Shown here: in pieces, positions 33,942 to 43,713 of the stretch | Layout of the letters: every line of letters starts with the position of its first letter | How positions within the stretch are numbered: position 1 is the first letter of the stretch | Source: Candidatus Baltobacteraceae bacterium | GTDB lineage: Bacteria > Vulcanimicrobiota > Vulcanimicrobiia > Vulcanimicrobiales > Vulcanimicrobiaceae | Reading direction: 5' to 3' | Length of the DNA stretch: 64,000 nucleotides | Assembly (NCBI GenBank): GCA_036488875.1 | Contig: DASXGW010000007.1 | Location: forward strand, 62,001 to 126,000 | The notes under the pieces: generated by a model | Database searches by the model: none | Told to the model about the DNA's origin: nothing | The model's input: the letters and a program-made list of their open reading frames with translations, nothing else | Program-made: the position numbers and the translations under genes

Positions 33942-35521
33942 CGCAGGCCCTCGTCCTCATTACGTTCCTCGTCGCCGTCGTGATCTTGACCTTGATCGCG
34001 CGGCGCCTGCGTATTCCGTATCCGATCGCGTTCGTCGTCGGCGGCATCGCTCTAGCGTTCAGCCGCAATCTGCCGCGGCCGCACATCGAGCCCGACCTGA
34101 TCCTCTTGCTGATCCTGCCGCCGCTGCTTTACAGTGCCGCGTGGAGCACCGATGCGTGGGACCTGCGACGGAACATCCGTCCGATTGCGTTGTTGGCGAT
34201 AGGATTAGTGCTCTTTACGACTGTCGCGGTCGCTGCGTTCGCGCACTTTTTCGTCGGCTTCGGGTGGCCACTCGCGTTCACGCTCGGAGCAATCGTTTCG
34301 CCCCCGGACGCGGTCGCCGCGGAGGCGATCTTTTCCGAACTCGCGATCCCGCGGCGGATCGCTGCGATCATTACCGGCGAATGCCTGTTCAACGACGCAA
34401 CCGCGCTGGTTCTCTATCGCTTTGCGCTGGCCGCCGCGGTAACCGGAGCGTTTTCGCTGACGCAAGCGACGCTGACGTTCGTTCTCGTTGCGGCCGGCGG
34501 CGTGGCGATCGGGATCGTGACGGCGTTCGGGGTCGAAGGCATCATGCGTTATCTCGCGCGCCGCGGAGCCAACGATCCGACCGTTGCCAGCGTCCTCTTT
34601 CTGCTCGCTCCGTTCATCTCGTACGTTCCGGCTGAGGCCCTCCACGTTTCCGGCGTGTTGGCGGCGGTATGCGCGGGATTGATCAGCGGCCGCCGCTCGA
34701 GTGAGTTCATCGATTCGGAGACGCGGCTGCTGGGTTCGGGGGTCTGGCAGCTCCTCACGTTTATCCTCAACGCTTTCGCGTTTCTGCTCATCGGATTGGA
34801 GCTGCCGGAGATTCTCGCCAAGCTCGTGCCGCACGTCCGCGACTACATTCTTTACGGCTTGGCGCTGGCGGCGCTCGTGATCGTCGTACGGCTGATATGG
34901 GTCTTCCCGGCAACCTATCTTCCGCGCCTGATTCCGCGCCTACGCAAACTCGATCCAAGTCCGCCGGCGAACGCGGTCTTCGTCATCGGTTGGTCCGGGA
35001 TGCGCGGCATCGTGTCGTTGGCCGCGGCGCTCGCGCTGCCGTACTCGCTGGGCCATACCGGCTTCCCCGAGCGCGCCGTGACGATTTTCTTCACCTTCTG
35101 CGTCGTTTTCGTGACGTTGGCTTTCCAGGGGCTAACGCTCGGGCCGATCATCGAGCGGCTCGGCATCACCGAGACGAGCAAAGGCGCGCAGCGCGAAGCG
35201 CATTTGCGCGTCCGCGCGCTCGAAGCGGGCTTGGAGCGTCTGCGCGACTACGAACGGCGACACCACGGTGCCCTCGAGACCGAAGTCGTAGGGCGAGTGA
35301 TGGAGGAGTATCAGCAGCGCATCGACCTGCTGCGTGGACGCGGCGCGCCGGCCGACACCGACGAGAGCCGAGCGAGCGTGCTCGATCGCGAACTAGAAAA
35401 GGAAGCGCTCGCGGCCGAGCGCCGCACGATCACGACGATGCGCACCGCCGGTGAGATCCCCGACGACATCTTCCGGTCGATCGAGTACGACCTCGACCTG
35501 GCCGCACTTCGGCTGGCTTAG
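33938..35521 (+). CDS. CPA1 family Na+/H+ antiporter
   Basis: A 527-residue antiporter with about twelve membrane helices. The ion site motifs are SPPDAVAAEAI (D124) and GECLFNDATALVLYR (N152-D153, the ND pair of electroneutral CPA1 members); GWSGMRGIVSLAAALALP is the third landmark. The last 110 residues are a charged helical cytosolic tail. It exchanges Na+ (or K+/Li+) for protons and sits directly upstream of the complex I cluster, both touching ion gradients. GTG 33938 overlaps the cobU stop. Confidence 0.9.
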   Translation: MTQALVLITFLVAVVILTLIARRLRIPYPIAFVVGGIALAFSRNLPRPHIEPDLILLLILPPLLYSAAWSTDAWDLRRNIRPIALLAIGLVLFTTVAVAAFAHFFVGFGWPLAFTLGAIVSPPDAVAAEAIFSELAIPRRIAAIITGECLFNDATALVLYRFALAAAVTGAFSLTQATLTFVLVAAGGVAIGIVTAFGVEGIMRYLARRGANDPTVASVLFLLAPFISYVPAEALHVSGVLAAVCAGLISGRRSSEFIDSETRLLGSGVWQLLTFILNAFAFLLIGLELPEILAKLVPHVRDYILYGLALAALVIVVRLIWVFPATYLPRLIPRLRKLDPSPPANAVFVIGWSGMRGIVSLAAALALPYSLGHTGFPERAVTIFFTFCVVFVTLAFQGLTLGPIIERLGITETSKGAQREAHLRVRALEAGLERLRDYERRHHGALETEVVGRVMEEYQQRIDLLRGRGAPADTDESRASVLDRELEKEALAAERRTITTMRTAGEIPDDIFRSIEYDLDLAALRLA

Positions 35522-36000
35522 GGCGACGCGGTCGCGGCCGGGCTCGGGTTGGGTGACGGGCTGCCCGAGGAGGCAGGCGATGTGCTCGCGGCCGCGCTTG
35601 GCGTCGCGGTCGGAGCCGGCGACGGGGTCGCCGGTGGGGGAAGCGTCGGCTGGCCGGCCGGATGCACCGACGGAACGAGCCGCACGTAACCGATGGAAAC
35701 CGCTTGCTCCTTCAGCACGGTCGTGTCGGCGGTCGAGTAGTCGTAGCCCGGCGCTCGAGCCGTGACCGTCTGGTCGCCGACGGGCACTTTGGTCAACGTA
35801 AACGCGCCGTTGGGGTCGGCCGTCGTCGTGTACAGCGACCCGACCGAAACCAATGCGCTCGGAATCGGCCGGTTGGTCATCGCATCGAGGACGCGTCCGG
35901 TGACTTGCCCGTAATCTTGCACGCCAACGACATTTGGCGTAGGCGAGCACCCGTCACCCAAGGCGAATAAGAATATCATTCCGAGTACCACGTACCGCAT
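35518..36000 (-). CDS. lipoprotein-like protein with carboxypeptidase-regulatory domain
   Basis: A 160-residue exported protein. The N-terminal helix ends near GDGC, which is a poor lipobox, so lipidation is uncertain. Residues about 30-110 form one carboxypeptidase-regulatory-like beta-sandwich (GQVTGRVLDAMTNRPIPSAL and the strand GAFTLTKVPVGDQTVTA). The last 40 residues are a Pro/Ser/Thr/Ala low-complexity tail. A longer frame to 36099 exists but adds no signal. Its start is 44 bases from that of nuoA, divergent; its stop shares TTAG with the antiporter stop. Confidence 0.7.
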   Translation of the reverse strand: MRYVVLGMIFLFALGDGCSPTPNVVGVQDYGQVTGRVLDAMTNRPIPSALVSVGSLYTTTADPNGAFTLTKVPVGDQTVTARAPGYDYSTADTTVLKEQAVSIGYVRLVPSVHPAGQPTLPPPATPSPAPTATPSAAASTSPASSGSPSPNPSPAATASP

Positions 36001-36044
36001 ACCGCCAGGTATAGCGGAGCGGAGGCCAAAACCCTGTCTCCTGC

Positions 36045-36398
36045 ATGAGCCCGTATATTCCGGTCGCGATTTACCTCTGCGTCGCGCTAGCGGCGGCACT
36101 GTTGTTTTCGGTACTGCCCGGGCTCGTCGCGCGCCGTAAACCGAATCCGCAAAAACTCGAAGCGTACGAGTGCGGCGTCGAGCCGACGTCGGCCGTGGCG
36201 GGTCGCTTCCCGGTGCGTTTTTATCTCATCGCGATGCTGTTCGTGATCTTCGACGTCGAAGCGGCGTCGTTTTATCCGTGGGCCGTGCAGATGCACGCGC
36301 TGCGCGTCTTCGGTTTGCTCGAAATGATCGTCTTCATCATCGTGCTCGCCATCGGTTACGCCTACGTCTGGAAAAAGGGTGGTTTCGTTTGGAGGTAG
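36045..36398 (+). CDS. nuoA: NADH-quinone oxidoreductase subunit A
   Basis: A 117-residue membrane subunit of complex I with three helices. The loop between helices 1 and 2 has the conserved EAYECGVEP, and helix 2 begins with [12 protein letters not shown], both diagnostic for NuoA. First gene of a complete 14-gene cluster read in one direction to 50055; the promoter must lie in the 44 bases before it or inside the divergent lipoprotein gene. Confidence 0.96.
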   Translation: MSPYIPVAIYLCVALAAALLFSVLPGLVARRKPNPQKLEAYECGVEPTSAVAGRFPVRFYLIAMLFVIFDVEAASFYPWAVQMHALRVFGLLEMIVFIIVLAIGYAYVWKKGGFVWR

Positions 36399-36868
36399 GA
36401 CCCGGACAATTTCTTCTCGCGCGTCTCGACGACGTCGCGCGTTGGGCGCAAAGCTCGTCGGTGTGGCCTCTGACTATGGGTCTTGCGTGCTGTGCGATCG
36501 AGATGATGACCGTTACTTCGTCGGAGTACGACATCGCGCGGCTGGGCTCCGAAGTCTTTCGCAGCTCGCCGCGGCAAGCCGACCTCATGATCGTCTCGGG
36601 GCGAGTCGCGTGGAAGATGGCGCCGGTCGTGAAGCGCCTCTTCGATCAGATGGCCGATCCGAAATGGGTTATCTCGATGGGCGCGTGCGCGAGTTCGGGC
36701 GGTATTTTCGATAACTATGCCGTGGTTCAAGGCATCGATACCATCGTGCCGGTCGACGTCTACGTTCCCGGTTGTCCGCCCACGCCCGACGGTCTGCTCT
36801 ATGCCGTGAACTTGATTCAGCAGCAGATCCGCGAAGGCGGTCGCGGCGGAATCCTCGCCAGGTCTTAA
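36389..36868 (+). CDS. nuoB: NADH-quinone oxidoreductase subunit B
   Basis: A 159-residue subunit that holds cluster N2, the last iron-sulfur centre before quinone. The four ligands are C34 and C35 (GLACCAIEM), C100 (MGACASSGG) and C129 (VPGCPP). I used TTG 36389, which has AGGGTGG before it and overlaps nuoA by ten bases; no ATG or GTG is available in the right place. Confidence 0.95.
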   Translation: MEVGPGQFLLARLDDVARWAQSSSVWPLTMGLACCAIEMMTVTSSEYDIARLGSEVFRSSPRQADLMIVSGRVAWKMAPVVKRLFDQMADPKWVISMGACASSGGIFDNYAVVQGIDTIVPVDVYVPGCPPTPDGLLYAVNLIQQQIREGGRGGILARS

Positions 36869-36882
36869 GGTCGAATCCAGTC

Positions 36883-37488
36883 ATGCCAAGCACGCAAACG
36901 CCACCGCTCGCCGGCGCCGCAATCGATCCTCCAAGCCTACGGCCGCCGATCGATGACGCCGTCATCGAGCGTATCGAGCCGTCGGCACTGCGCGATCGCC
37001 TGACCGCGCTCAAGGCCGAAGGCTATACGATGCTGCTCGATCTCGGCGCCGTCGATTATCCCGAGCGTACGCCGCGCTTCGACGTCGTCTATCACTTGCT
37101 CAAGATGCCGGCGCGTGCCGCGAGCGTGTCGGACGTCGGTACGCCGGCGCGCGTGCGCTTGCTGTGCGGGGTAGACGGCGCGAACCCGCGGCTCCCCAGC
37201 GTCATGGATCTGTGGAAGTCGGCCGATTGGGCCGAACGCGAAGTCTTCGATCTGTTCGGCATCGTTTTCGAAGGACACCCCGACTTGCGCCGCATTCAGT
37301 TGCCGTACGACTGGGAAGGTCATCCGCTGCGCAAAGATTATCCGACGCGCGGTCCCGCCAAGGAGCGTTCGCCGCGTCCGGCGTTTGCCAATAAGTTGAA
37401 CGTACAGGCGGGGACGCCGCCGTCGGGCCGCACGCTGGAGGCGCTGCAAGAACAAATCAAACGCGCGCGCGAGGCCGATTCAAAGTGA
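36883..37488 (+). CDS. nuoC: NADH-quinone oxidoreductase subunit C
   Basis: A 201-residue peripheral-arm subunit of complex I (30 kDa subunit family). The signature ADWAEREVFDLFGIVFEGHP is followed by LRRIQLPYDWEGHPLRKDYP. It carries no cofactor and supports NuoD and NuoB at the quinone site. It ends with a 30-residue charged tail that overlaps nuoD by four bases. Confidence 0.95.
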   Translation: MPSTQTPPLAGAAIDPPSLRPPIDDAVIERIEPSALRDRLTALKAEGYTMLLDLGAVDYPERTPRFDVVYHLLKMPARAASVSDVGTPARVRLLCGVDGANPRLPSVMDLWKSADWAEREVFDLFGIVFEGHPDLRRIQLPYDWEGHPLRKDYPTRGPAKERSPRPAFANKLNVQAGTPPSGRTLEALQEQIKRAREADSK

Positions 37489-38705
37489 GTATGTCGACGC
37501 AGCCGCTGACGCCCGAAATCGTCAGCCAAGAAGGCAACGCGATGGTGCTTTCGATGGGGCCGCAACACCCGTCGACGCACGGCGTGCTTCAGATCATGCT
37601 CGAGATCGAGGGTGAGAGCGTCGTCAAAGCGGAGCCCGAGATCGGCTATCTGCACACGGGCATCGAGAAGACCGCCGAAAGCCTTTTCTGGTCGCAAGCG
37701 CAGACGGTGATCGAGCGCATGGACTATCTCGCTCCGTCGTCCAACGCGCTCTGCTATGCGCTTGCCGTCGAGAAGCTGCTCGGCGTCACCGATCGCATAC
37801 CCGAACGCGCGCAAGTCGTTCGCGTGCTGCTGATGGAACTCACGCGTATCGCGTCGCACTGCGTGTGGCTGGGCACGCACGGAATCGATCTCGGCGCCAT
37901 CTCGGTCTTTTTCTACTGCTTCGATCTGCGCGAGAACGTGCTGGACATGCAAGAGTCCGCCGGCGGCGCGCGGATGCATCCGAACTACGTGCGCGTCGGC
38001 GGCCTCAACGGCGACCTTCCCGACGGCTACGCGGACCGGCTCGACGCGTTCATCGAGAAGTTTCCGGGCCGCATGCGCGAGCTGCGCGGCTTGCTTCAGG
38101 CCAACCCGATCTTCCAAGACCGCACCATCGACGTCGGCATGCTTGCGATCGAAGAAGCGCTGGCGTGGAACGTTACGGGGCCGAGCCTGCGCGGGAGCGG
38201 CATCGCATACGACGTACGCAAGGCGTTTCCGTACTGCGGTTACGAGACCTACGAGTTCGACGTCCCGACCCGCACCGAAGGCGACGCGTACGCGCGCTTC
38301 CTGGTGCGGCTCGACGAGATGGAACAATCGCACCGCATCATCTGTCAGGCGCGCAAACGGTTGGAAAAACCGGGCGCGGTACTGCTCGACGATCCCAAGA
38401 TCGTCGCTCCGCCCAAAGAGACGATCGCGCTCTCGATGGAAGCGCTGATCCATCATTTCAAGATCATCAGCGAGGGCTTCCGCGTCCCGCCGGGCGACGT
38501 CTATCAGCCGGTGGAGAGCCCGCGCGGGGAGCTGGGATACTACATCGTGAGCAACGGCGAGAACCGTCCGTATCGCGTACGCACGCGGCCGCCGAGCATG
38601 TACAATCTGCAGGCGCTCAAGGGCATCGCTCCGGGAAATCTGATCGCCGACCTCGTCGTCATGATCGGCAGTTTGGATCCGGTCTTCGGGGAGGTCGACC
38701 GATGA
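37485..38705 (+). CDS. nuoD: NADH-quinone oxidoreductase subunit D
   Basis: A 406-residue 49 kDa-type subunit that forms much of the quinone-binding pocket. Landmarks: GPQHPSTHGVL, EIGYLHTGIEK, GARMHPNYVRVGG and ESPRGELGYY. The usual quinone-site His and Tyr regions are intact. GTG 37485 overlaps nuoC; ATG 37491 is an alternative two codons in. Stop overlaps the nuoE start. Confidence 0.96.
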   Translation: MSMSTQPLTPEIVSQEGNAMVLSMGPQHPSTHGVLQIMLEIEGESVVKAEPEIGYLHTGIEKTAESLFWSQAQTVIERMDYLAPSSNALCYALAVEKLLGVTDRIPERAQVVRVLLMELTRIASHCVWLGTHGIDLGAISVFFYCFDLRENVLDMQESAGGARMHPNYVRVGGLNGDLPDGYADRLDAFIEKFPGRMRELRGLLQANPIFQDRTIDVGMLAIEEALAWNVTGPSLRGSGIAYDVRKAFPYCGYETYEFDVPTRTEGDAYARFLVRLDEMEQSHRIICQARKRLEKPGAVLLDDPKIVAPPKETIALSMEALIHHFKIISEGFRVPPGDVYQPVESPRGELGYYIVSNGENRPYRVRTRPPSMYNLQALKGIAPGNLIADLVVMIGSLDPVFGEVDR

Positions 38706-39499
38706 TCGACGCTGTGGCGAACGAACGCGAAGCCGCATTTCCGGCGTTGCTGCAGCGGTTGCGGCCGGAGTGCGAGCGGATCGTCGCGCAGTACGAGCAG
38801 AAGCGTTCGGCGTTGCTTCCGTTGATGCACTTGTTTCAGCAGCACGAAGGGTTCGTTAGTCCGCAGGCGATGCGCGCGGGTGCCGCGATGCTCGATCTCA
38901 CGCTTGCCGAAGTCGAGGGGACGATCTCGTTTTACACGCTGTTCTACCGCAAACCGGTCGGTAAGTACGTGCTGCAGGTTTGTCGCGGGTTAGCGTGTTC
39001 GATCAACGGCGCGCAAGAGATCATGGCGTACTTTCGCGAGAAGCTCGGCGTCGGCCATCTGCAGACGACCAACGACGGAACGTTTTCGTACGAAGAGGTC
39101 GAGTGCCTAGCGGCGTGCGACAAGCCGACGTGCATGCAGGTGAACCTAGAGTTCGTCTATAGCCTGACGCCGCAGAAGATCGACGACATGCTCGCCGCGA
39201 TTCGCGCGGGCACCTACGACGTCGCCCCGATGCCGCAGACGCAAACGCCGGCGGCGACGTGGACCTTTACGCAGGACGCGGAGGTCGCGACCGGTCGCAA
39301 ATCGGCGGGCGCCGTCGGCGTGCCCAATCCGAATAATGCCGGGGGGGTGGGCGACGCGGCCGGTATCATCATGCTCGATCGCATCGTCAACAACGACATC
39401 TCGTTTTACGAGCGTACCCGCGAACGGGCCGTGCGCGATTCACGCGCCGTCACCGAAGTCGTCGAATCGAACGGGAGCAACGGTCATGCCGGTCACTAA
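38702..39499 (+). CDS. nuoE: NADH-quinone oxidoreductase subunit E, long form
   Basis: A 265-residue thioredoxin-fold subunit with the binuclear N1a cluster; ligands C94 and C99 (CRGLAC) and C135 and C139 (CLAAC). Typical NuoE ends near residue 170. Here about 90 further residues follow, starting with a Pro/Thr-rich stretch and then AGIIMLDRIVNNDISFYER and a polar end. The extension has no cysteines and no obvious domain; it could clasp a neighbouring subunit. Overlaps nuoF by 14 bases. Confidence 0.93.
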   Translation: MIDAVANEREAAFPALLQRLRPECERIVAQYEQKRSALLPLMHLFQQHEGFVSPQAMRAGAAMLDLTLAEVEGTISFYTLFYRKPVGKYVLQVCRGLACSINGAQEIMAYFREKLGVGHLQTTNDGTFSYEEVECLAACDKPTCMQVNLEFVYSLTPQKIDDMLAAIRAGTYDVAPMPQTQTPAATWTFTQDAEVATGRKSAGAVGVPNPNNAGGVGDAAGIIMLDRIVNNDISFYERTRERAVRDSRAVTEVVESNGSNGHAGH

Positions 39500-40748
39500 G
39501 GTATTGACCGCGGGAATCGGCGAAGCGAACCTGCGCGATTTCGGTGTCTATCGCGATCGCGGCGGCTATAAACAGTGGGAACGCGCCGTTCGAACCATGT
39601 CGCCGGCCGAGGTCATGGATCTCGCGGATAAATCGGGACTTCGCGGGCGTGGCGGCGCCGGATTTCCGACCGGTCGCAAGTGGCAGTTTCTTCCGAAGGA
39701 TAAGCCGCTGCGTTATCTCGTCTGCAACTGCGACGAAGCCGAGCCCGGCACGTTCAAAGATCACATGCTGCTCGAAGAAGCGCCGCACTTGGTGCTCGAG
39801 GGCATTTTGCTCGGCGCGTACGGTATCGGATGCCACCACGCGTTTATCTACATTCGCGGCGAGTTCAAGCGCGGGTATCAGATTTTCTGCGCCGCGCTGG
39901 AAGAGGCGCGCAAGGCCGGGTACGTCGGAAGGAATCTCTTCGGCGGCGGATACGACCTGGAAGTGACGGTGCATCGCGGCGCCGGCGCGTACATCTGCGG
40001 CGAAGAGACGGGATTGCTCAACTCGCTCGAGGGCAAACGCGGCGAGCCGCGCCTCAAGCCGCCGTTCCCGGCGGTCGAAGGACTTTACGGCGCGCCGACC
40101 GTCGTCAACAACGTCGAGACGCTCGCGTATCTCGTGCCGATCTTGGAAAAGGGTGCGCAGTGGTTTGCCGCGGTCGGCACCGAGCGCAGCAAGGGCTACA
40201 AGATCGTTTCGATCTCGGGGCACGTGCAAAATCCCGGCAACTACGAAGTTCCGCTCGGAACGACGGTGCGCGAGCTCATCGACATCGCCGGCGGCTTACG
40301 TCCCGGCCGCAAGCTCATGGCGGTGCAGCCCGGCGGCGGTTCGTCGGCGTGCATCTTCGAAGAGCATCTCGATCTGCCGTACGACTACGAGAGTATGGCT
40401 AAAGCCGGCTCCATGCTCGGCTCGGGTGCGTTCGTGGTTTTCGACGACACGACCGATTTCGTGAAAGCGGCGCACAATCTCGTGCGCTTCTTCGCGCACG
40501 AGTCGTGCGGCCAGTGCACGCCTTGCCGCGAGGGCGGTCATTGGATGGAGCGCGTTCTCGAGCGATTGGTTCACAACAAAGGCGTGCCCGGCGACCTCGA
40601 CATGCTCGATCGCGTCTCCGCAACGATTACGGGACTGAATCTGTGCGCGCTCGGCGATTCGATCGAACCGTTCCTGAAGTCGGTGCTGCGCCGCTTCCGC
40701 GACAAGTTTGAAGAACGCGTTCTGCGTGAGGAGACGATGAACGTTTAA
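39486..40748 (+). CDS. nuoF: NADH-quinone oxidoreductase subunit F
   Basis: A 420-residue subunit that binds NADH and FMN. The glycine-rich NADH site is RGRGGAGFPTGRKW, the FMN region includes YICGEETGLLNSLEG, and the N3 [4Fe-4S] ligands are in ESCGQCTPCREG plus a late Cys in LNLCALGD. Starts inside the end of nuoE; nuoG begins right at the next base after its stop. Confidence 0.96.
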   Translation: MPVTKVLTAGIGEANLRDFGVYRDRGGYKQWERAVRTMSPAEVMDLADKSGLRGRGGAGFPTGRKWQFLPKDKPLRYLVCNCDEAEPGTFKDHMLLEEAPHLVLEGILLGAYGIGCHHAFIYIRGEFKRGYQIFCAALEEARKAGYVGRNLFGGGYDLEVTVHRGAGAYICGEETGLLNSLEGKRGEPRLKPPFPAVEGLYGAPTVVNNVETLAYLVPILEKGAQWFAAVGTERSKGYKIVSISGHVQNPGNYEVPLGTTVRELIDIAGGLRPGRKLMAVQPGGGSSACIFEEHLDLPYDYESMAKAGSMLGSGAFVVFDDTTDFVKAAHNLVRFFAHESCGQCTPCREGGHWMERVLERLVHNKGVPGDLDMLDRVSATITGLNLCALGDSIEPFLKSVLRRFRDKFEERVLREETMNV

Positions 40749-42722
40749 ATGCCAGATTTAGTCAATCTGACCGTAGATGGCGTTCCCGTCAGCGTTCCGA
40801 AAGGGACGCTGCTGGTCGAGGCCGCCAAAACGGTCAAGCAAGAGATCCCGGTCTACTGCTATCACACCAAGCTCGGACCGGCCGGACTCTGCCGCGTCTG
40901 CCTGGTGGAAATCGAAGGCATGCCCAAGCTGCAGATCGCGTGTAATACGGTGGTCAGCGAGGGCATGGTCGTGCGCACGCAGACGGAGAAGGCCGACGCC
41001 GGCCGCGCGATGGTGATCGAGCTGCTGCTGGTCAACCATCCATTGGATTGTCCGATCTGCGATAAGGGCGGCGAGTGCGATCTGCAAGATTTTGCAATGG
41101 CGTACGCGCGTTCGAGCTCCGACGTCGCCGATCCGAAGGTCCCCAAGCCCAAGGCCGTCGATCTGGGGCCGACGATCGTGCTCGACGAAGAGCGCTGCAT
41201 CGTCTGTCAGCGCTGCGTGCGATTTGACGAAATCATCGCCGGTGAGAAACAGCTCGTCGTTAAGGATCGCGGCGCGCGCGACATCATCGCGACGGCGACG
41301 GGAGAACCCTACCACCACAACTTTACCGGGAACGTGACCGAGCTCTGTCCGGTCGGAGCGCTGACGTCGAAGACGTACCGCTTCAAGTCGCGTCCGTGGG
41401 ATCTCAACCGCACCCAGACGACCTGCACGCAATGCGCGGTCGGATGCCAGCAGTTTGCCGACGTGCGTTACGGCACGCTCTTGCGCACGATGTCGGTCGA
41501 GACCGACGACGACATCTCCGATACGTGGCTGTGCGATCGCGGCCGCTACAACATCGGCTTCTACTCGTCGCCGGAGCGCATCACGCAGCCGCTCTTCAAA
41601 AAAGACGGAACGTTCGTGCAAGTCGACTGGACCGACGCGATCGAGTTATGGGCCAAAGCGATTCGCGACGCGCTGCGCGATGGCGGTCCGTCGAAGGTCG
41701 GGGCGATCGGCGGCGGCCGTCTGACCAACGAAGAAGCGTACATGCTGCAGCACGTCTTCCGCGGCGCCGGCGTTGCCAATCTCGACTGGCGTGGCGGATA
41801 TCAGCGCCAAGCGACGCCGGGAGCGAAGTCCGGCCGGCTGGCGGATATCGAAAAAGCGCAGGCTGTCGTCTTCGCCGGCCAATCGCCCGAGGAACTCGCT
41901 CCGGTGATGTGGCTGCGCGTGCGCAAGGCGCTGCGCAAAGCAAAACTCGTTCGCGAACGCGACGCGGCGGCGGCGCGGCGCGCGTGCGGTGACGCGTCGA
42001 GCGTCGCGCTCATTTGGGACGGCGTCGATCTCGCCACCGGCAAGGCGTTTGCCGATGCGTTCGCCGGCGTCGCGGAACTGTCGACGTATATTGCCGGCGA
42101 ACAAGGCAACGCGCGCGGCGCCGAAGCGATGGGCATGCTCCCGGGCAGCGGCCCGGGTTTTGCGAGCGTCGGTAATCCGGGACGCGACGGCTGGGGCATG
42201 CTCGAGGACGCGCGTAACGGTACGCTCGCCGTGCTGTCGTTATTCGGGGCGAATCCGATGCGCAACTCGTCGGTCGCCGACGGTTTGAACGCCGCCCTGG
42301 GCAGCGTTCCGTTCCTGGTCGTGAGCGATCTGTTCATGACCGAGACGGCGAGTCACGCAACGTTGATTCTTCCCGCCAAGGGCGCGCTCGAGAAGAGCGG
42401 CACGACGACCAACCTCGCCGGCGATCTGCTCCCCGTCAATCAGGCGCTGCAGGCGCCCGACGGCGTACGCTCGGATTTGGAAATGCTGTTCGATTTGTGC
42501 GACGCGCTCGGCGTAGATCTGCCGGCACCCGACGCGCTCGACGCCGCGGTCATCGCCGCGGCGGCGAAGATTCCCGGCTTCGGTTTCGGCGACGATCTCT
42601 TTCGCACGACGGCGTGCGAGGAGCGCGATGCCCAGGCGCGGTCGATCCTTTCGGGCGGCGGAACGTGGCAGCACGATCCGACCATGGCGCCGCTGCGCGC
42701 GGGGAACGGAGTGCTCGTCTGA
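40749..42722 (+). CDS. nuoG: NADH-quinone oxidoreductase subunit G
   Basis: A 657-residue subunit of the electron-input arm. The N-terminal [2Fe-2S] ferredoxin domain (CYHTKLGPAGLCRVC and a later Cys in IACNT) is followed by the His-ligated cluster HPLDCPICDKGGEC and a [4Fe-4S] set CIVCQRC. A molybdopterin-like domain follows, starting with the extra cluster motif CTQCAVGC, and is shortened compared with the roughly 900-residue E. coli protein. It should not bind Mo. Stop overlaps nuoH start (TGATG). Confidence 0.95.
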   Translation: MPDLVNLTVDGVPVSVPKGTLLVEAAKTVKQEIPVYCYHTKLGPAGLCRVCLVEIEGMPKLQIACNTVVSEGMVVRTQTEKADAGRAMVIELLLVNHPLDCPICDKGGECDLQDFAMAYARSSSDVADPKVPKPKAVDLGPTIVLDEERCIVCQRCVRFDEIIAGEKQLVVKDRGARDIIATATGEPYHHNFTGNVTELCPVGALTSKTYRFKSRPWDLNRTQTTCTQCAVGCQQFADVRYGTLLRTMSVETDDDISDTWLCDRGRYNIGFYSSPERITQPLFKKDGTFVQVDWTDAIELWAKAIRDALRDGGPSKVGAIGGGRLTNEEAYMLQHVFRGAGVANLDWRGGYQRQATPGAKSGRLADIEKAQAVVFAGQSPEELAPVMWLRVRKALRKAKLVRERDAAAARRACGDASSVALIWDGVDLATGKAFADAFAGVAELSTYIAGEQGNARGAEAMGMLPGSGPGFASVGNPGRDGWGMLEDARNGTLAVLSLFGANPMRNSSVADGLNAALGSVPFLVVSDLFMTETASHATLILPAKGALEKSGTTTNLAGDLLPVNQALQAPDGVRSDLEMLFDLCDALGVDLPAPDALDAAVIAAAAKIPGFGFGDDLFRTTACEERDAQARSILSGGGTWQHDPTMAPLRAGNGVLV

Positions 42723-43708
42723 TGCCGGTCGTGCCGTTTTGGATCGTCGTCTTGATCAAATCGGCAGTGTTGCTGCTCGTCGTGGTCACGACGTTTGCGT
42801 ACGCGATGCTCGCCGAGCGCAAAGTGCTGGGCTGGATGCAGTTGCGCCCCGGACCGAACCGCGTCGGGCCGTGGGGCCTGATGCAGCCGGCGGCCGATGC
42901 CGCAAAACTGATCTTGAAAGAAGATCTTACGCCGAAGACCGCCGATCCGTTGATCTATCGCCTCGCGCCGTTCATCTCGCTGCTCACCGCGTTCTCGGTC
43001 TACGCGGTCATTCCGTTCGGCGCTTCGTCGGCGGGAACGTGGGCGATCGGCAGCCCCAACGCCGGGATCCTGTTCGTCTTGGCGATTACGTCGATCGGCG
43101 TGTACGGCATCTCGCTCGGCGGTTGGGCTTCGGGCTCGAAATACCCGCTGCTCGGCAGCGTCCGCGGCACGGCGCAGATGATCAGTTACGAACTTTCGAT
43201 GACGCTCTCGTTCGTCGGCGTGCTGATCTTAGCGGGGACCACGTCACTCGACGGCATCGTGAACGCGCAGGCCAGATGGTGGTTCGTCATCCCGCAGGCG
43301 CTTGGGTTCGTCATCTATATTATTACCGCCGTGGCTGAGACGAATCGCACGCCTTTCGACTTGGTTGAAGCCGAAACCGAGCTCGTCGCCGGATTCCACA
43401 CGGAGTACTCGGGACTGCGTTTCGGATTGTTCTTCATCGCCGAGTACGTCAACATGCTGACCGTCTCGTGCATCGCCACCTTGCTGTTCTTCGGCGGGTG
43501 GAATGCTCCGTTCGGCATACAGGGCGTGCCTGGTGTCGTGTGGTTCGTGCTCAAGGTCGGCTGCTTCTTGTTCTTCTACATGTGGCTGCGCGCGACGCTG
43601 CCGCGCCTGCGATACGATCGCCTGATGGCGTTCGGCTGGAAGGTGCTGCTGCCGCTCGCGACGCTCAATCTCGTGGTCACCGCGATCATCGTCGCGGTCA
43701 GGGGCTAG
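42722..43708 (+). CDS. nuoH: NADH-quinone oxidoreductase subunit H
   Basis: A 328-residue membrane subunit at the junction of the two arms, lining the quinone channel. Eight helices. Diagnostic segments: ERKVLGWMQLRPGPNRVGPWG, then NRTPFDLVEAETELVAGFHTEYSG split by one helix, with the acidic loop that couples quinone to proton pumping. Confidence 0.96.
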   Translation: MPVVPFWIVVLIKSAVLLLVVVTTFAYAMLAERKVLGWMQLRPGPNRVGPWGLMQPAADAAKLILKEDLTPKTADPLIYRLAPFISLLTAFSVYAVIPFGASSAGTWAIGSPNAGILFVLAITSIGVYGISLGGWASGSKYPLLGSVRGTAQMISYELSMTLSFVGVLILAGTTSLDGIVNAQARWWFVIPQALGFVIYIITAVAETNRTPFDLVEAETELVAGFHTEYSGLRFGLFFIAEYVNMLTVSCIATLLFFGGWNAPFGIQGVPGVVWFVLKVGCFLFFYMWLRATLPRLRYDRLMAFGWKVLLPLATLNLVVTAIIVAVRG

Positions 43709-43713
43709 ACTCG

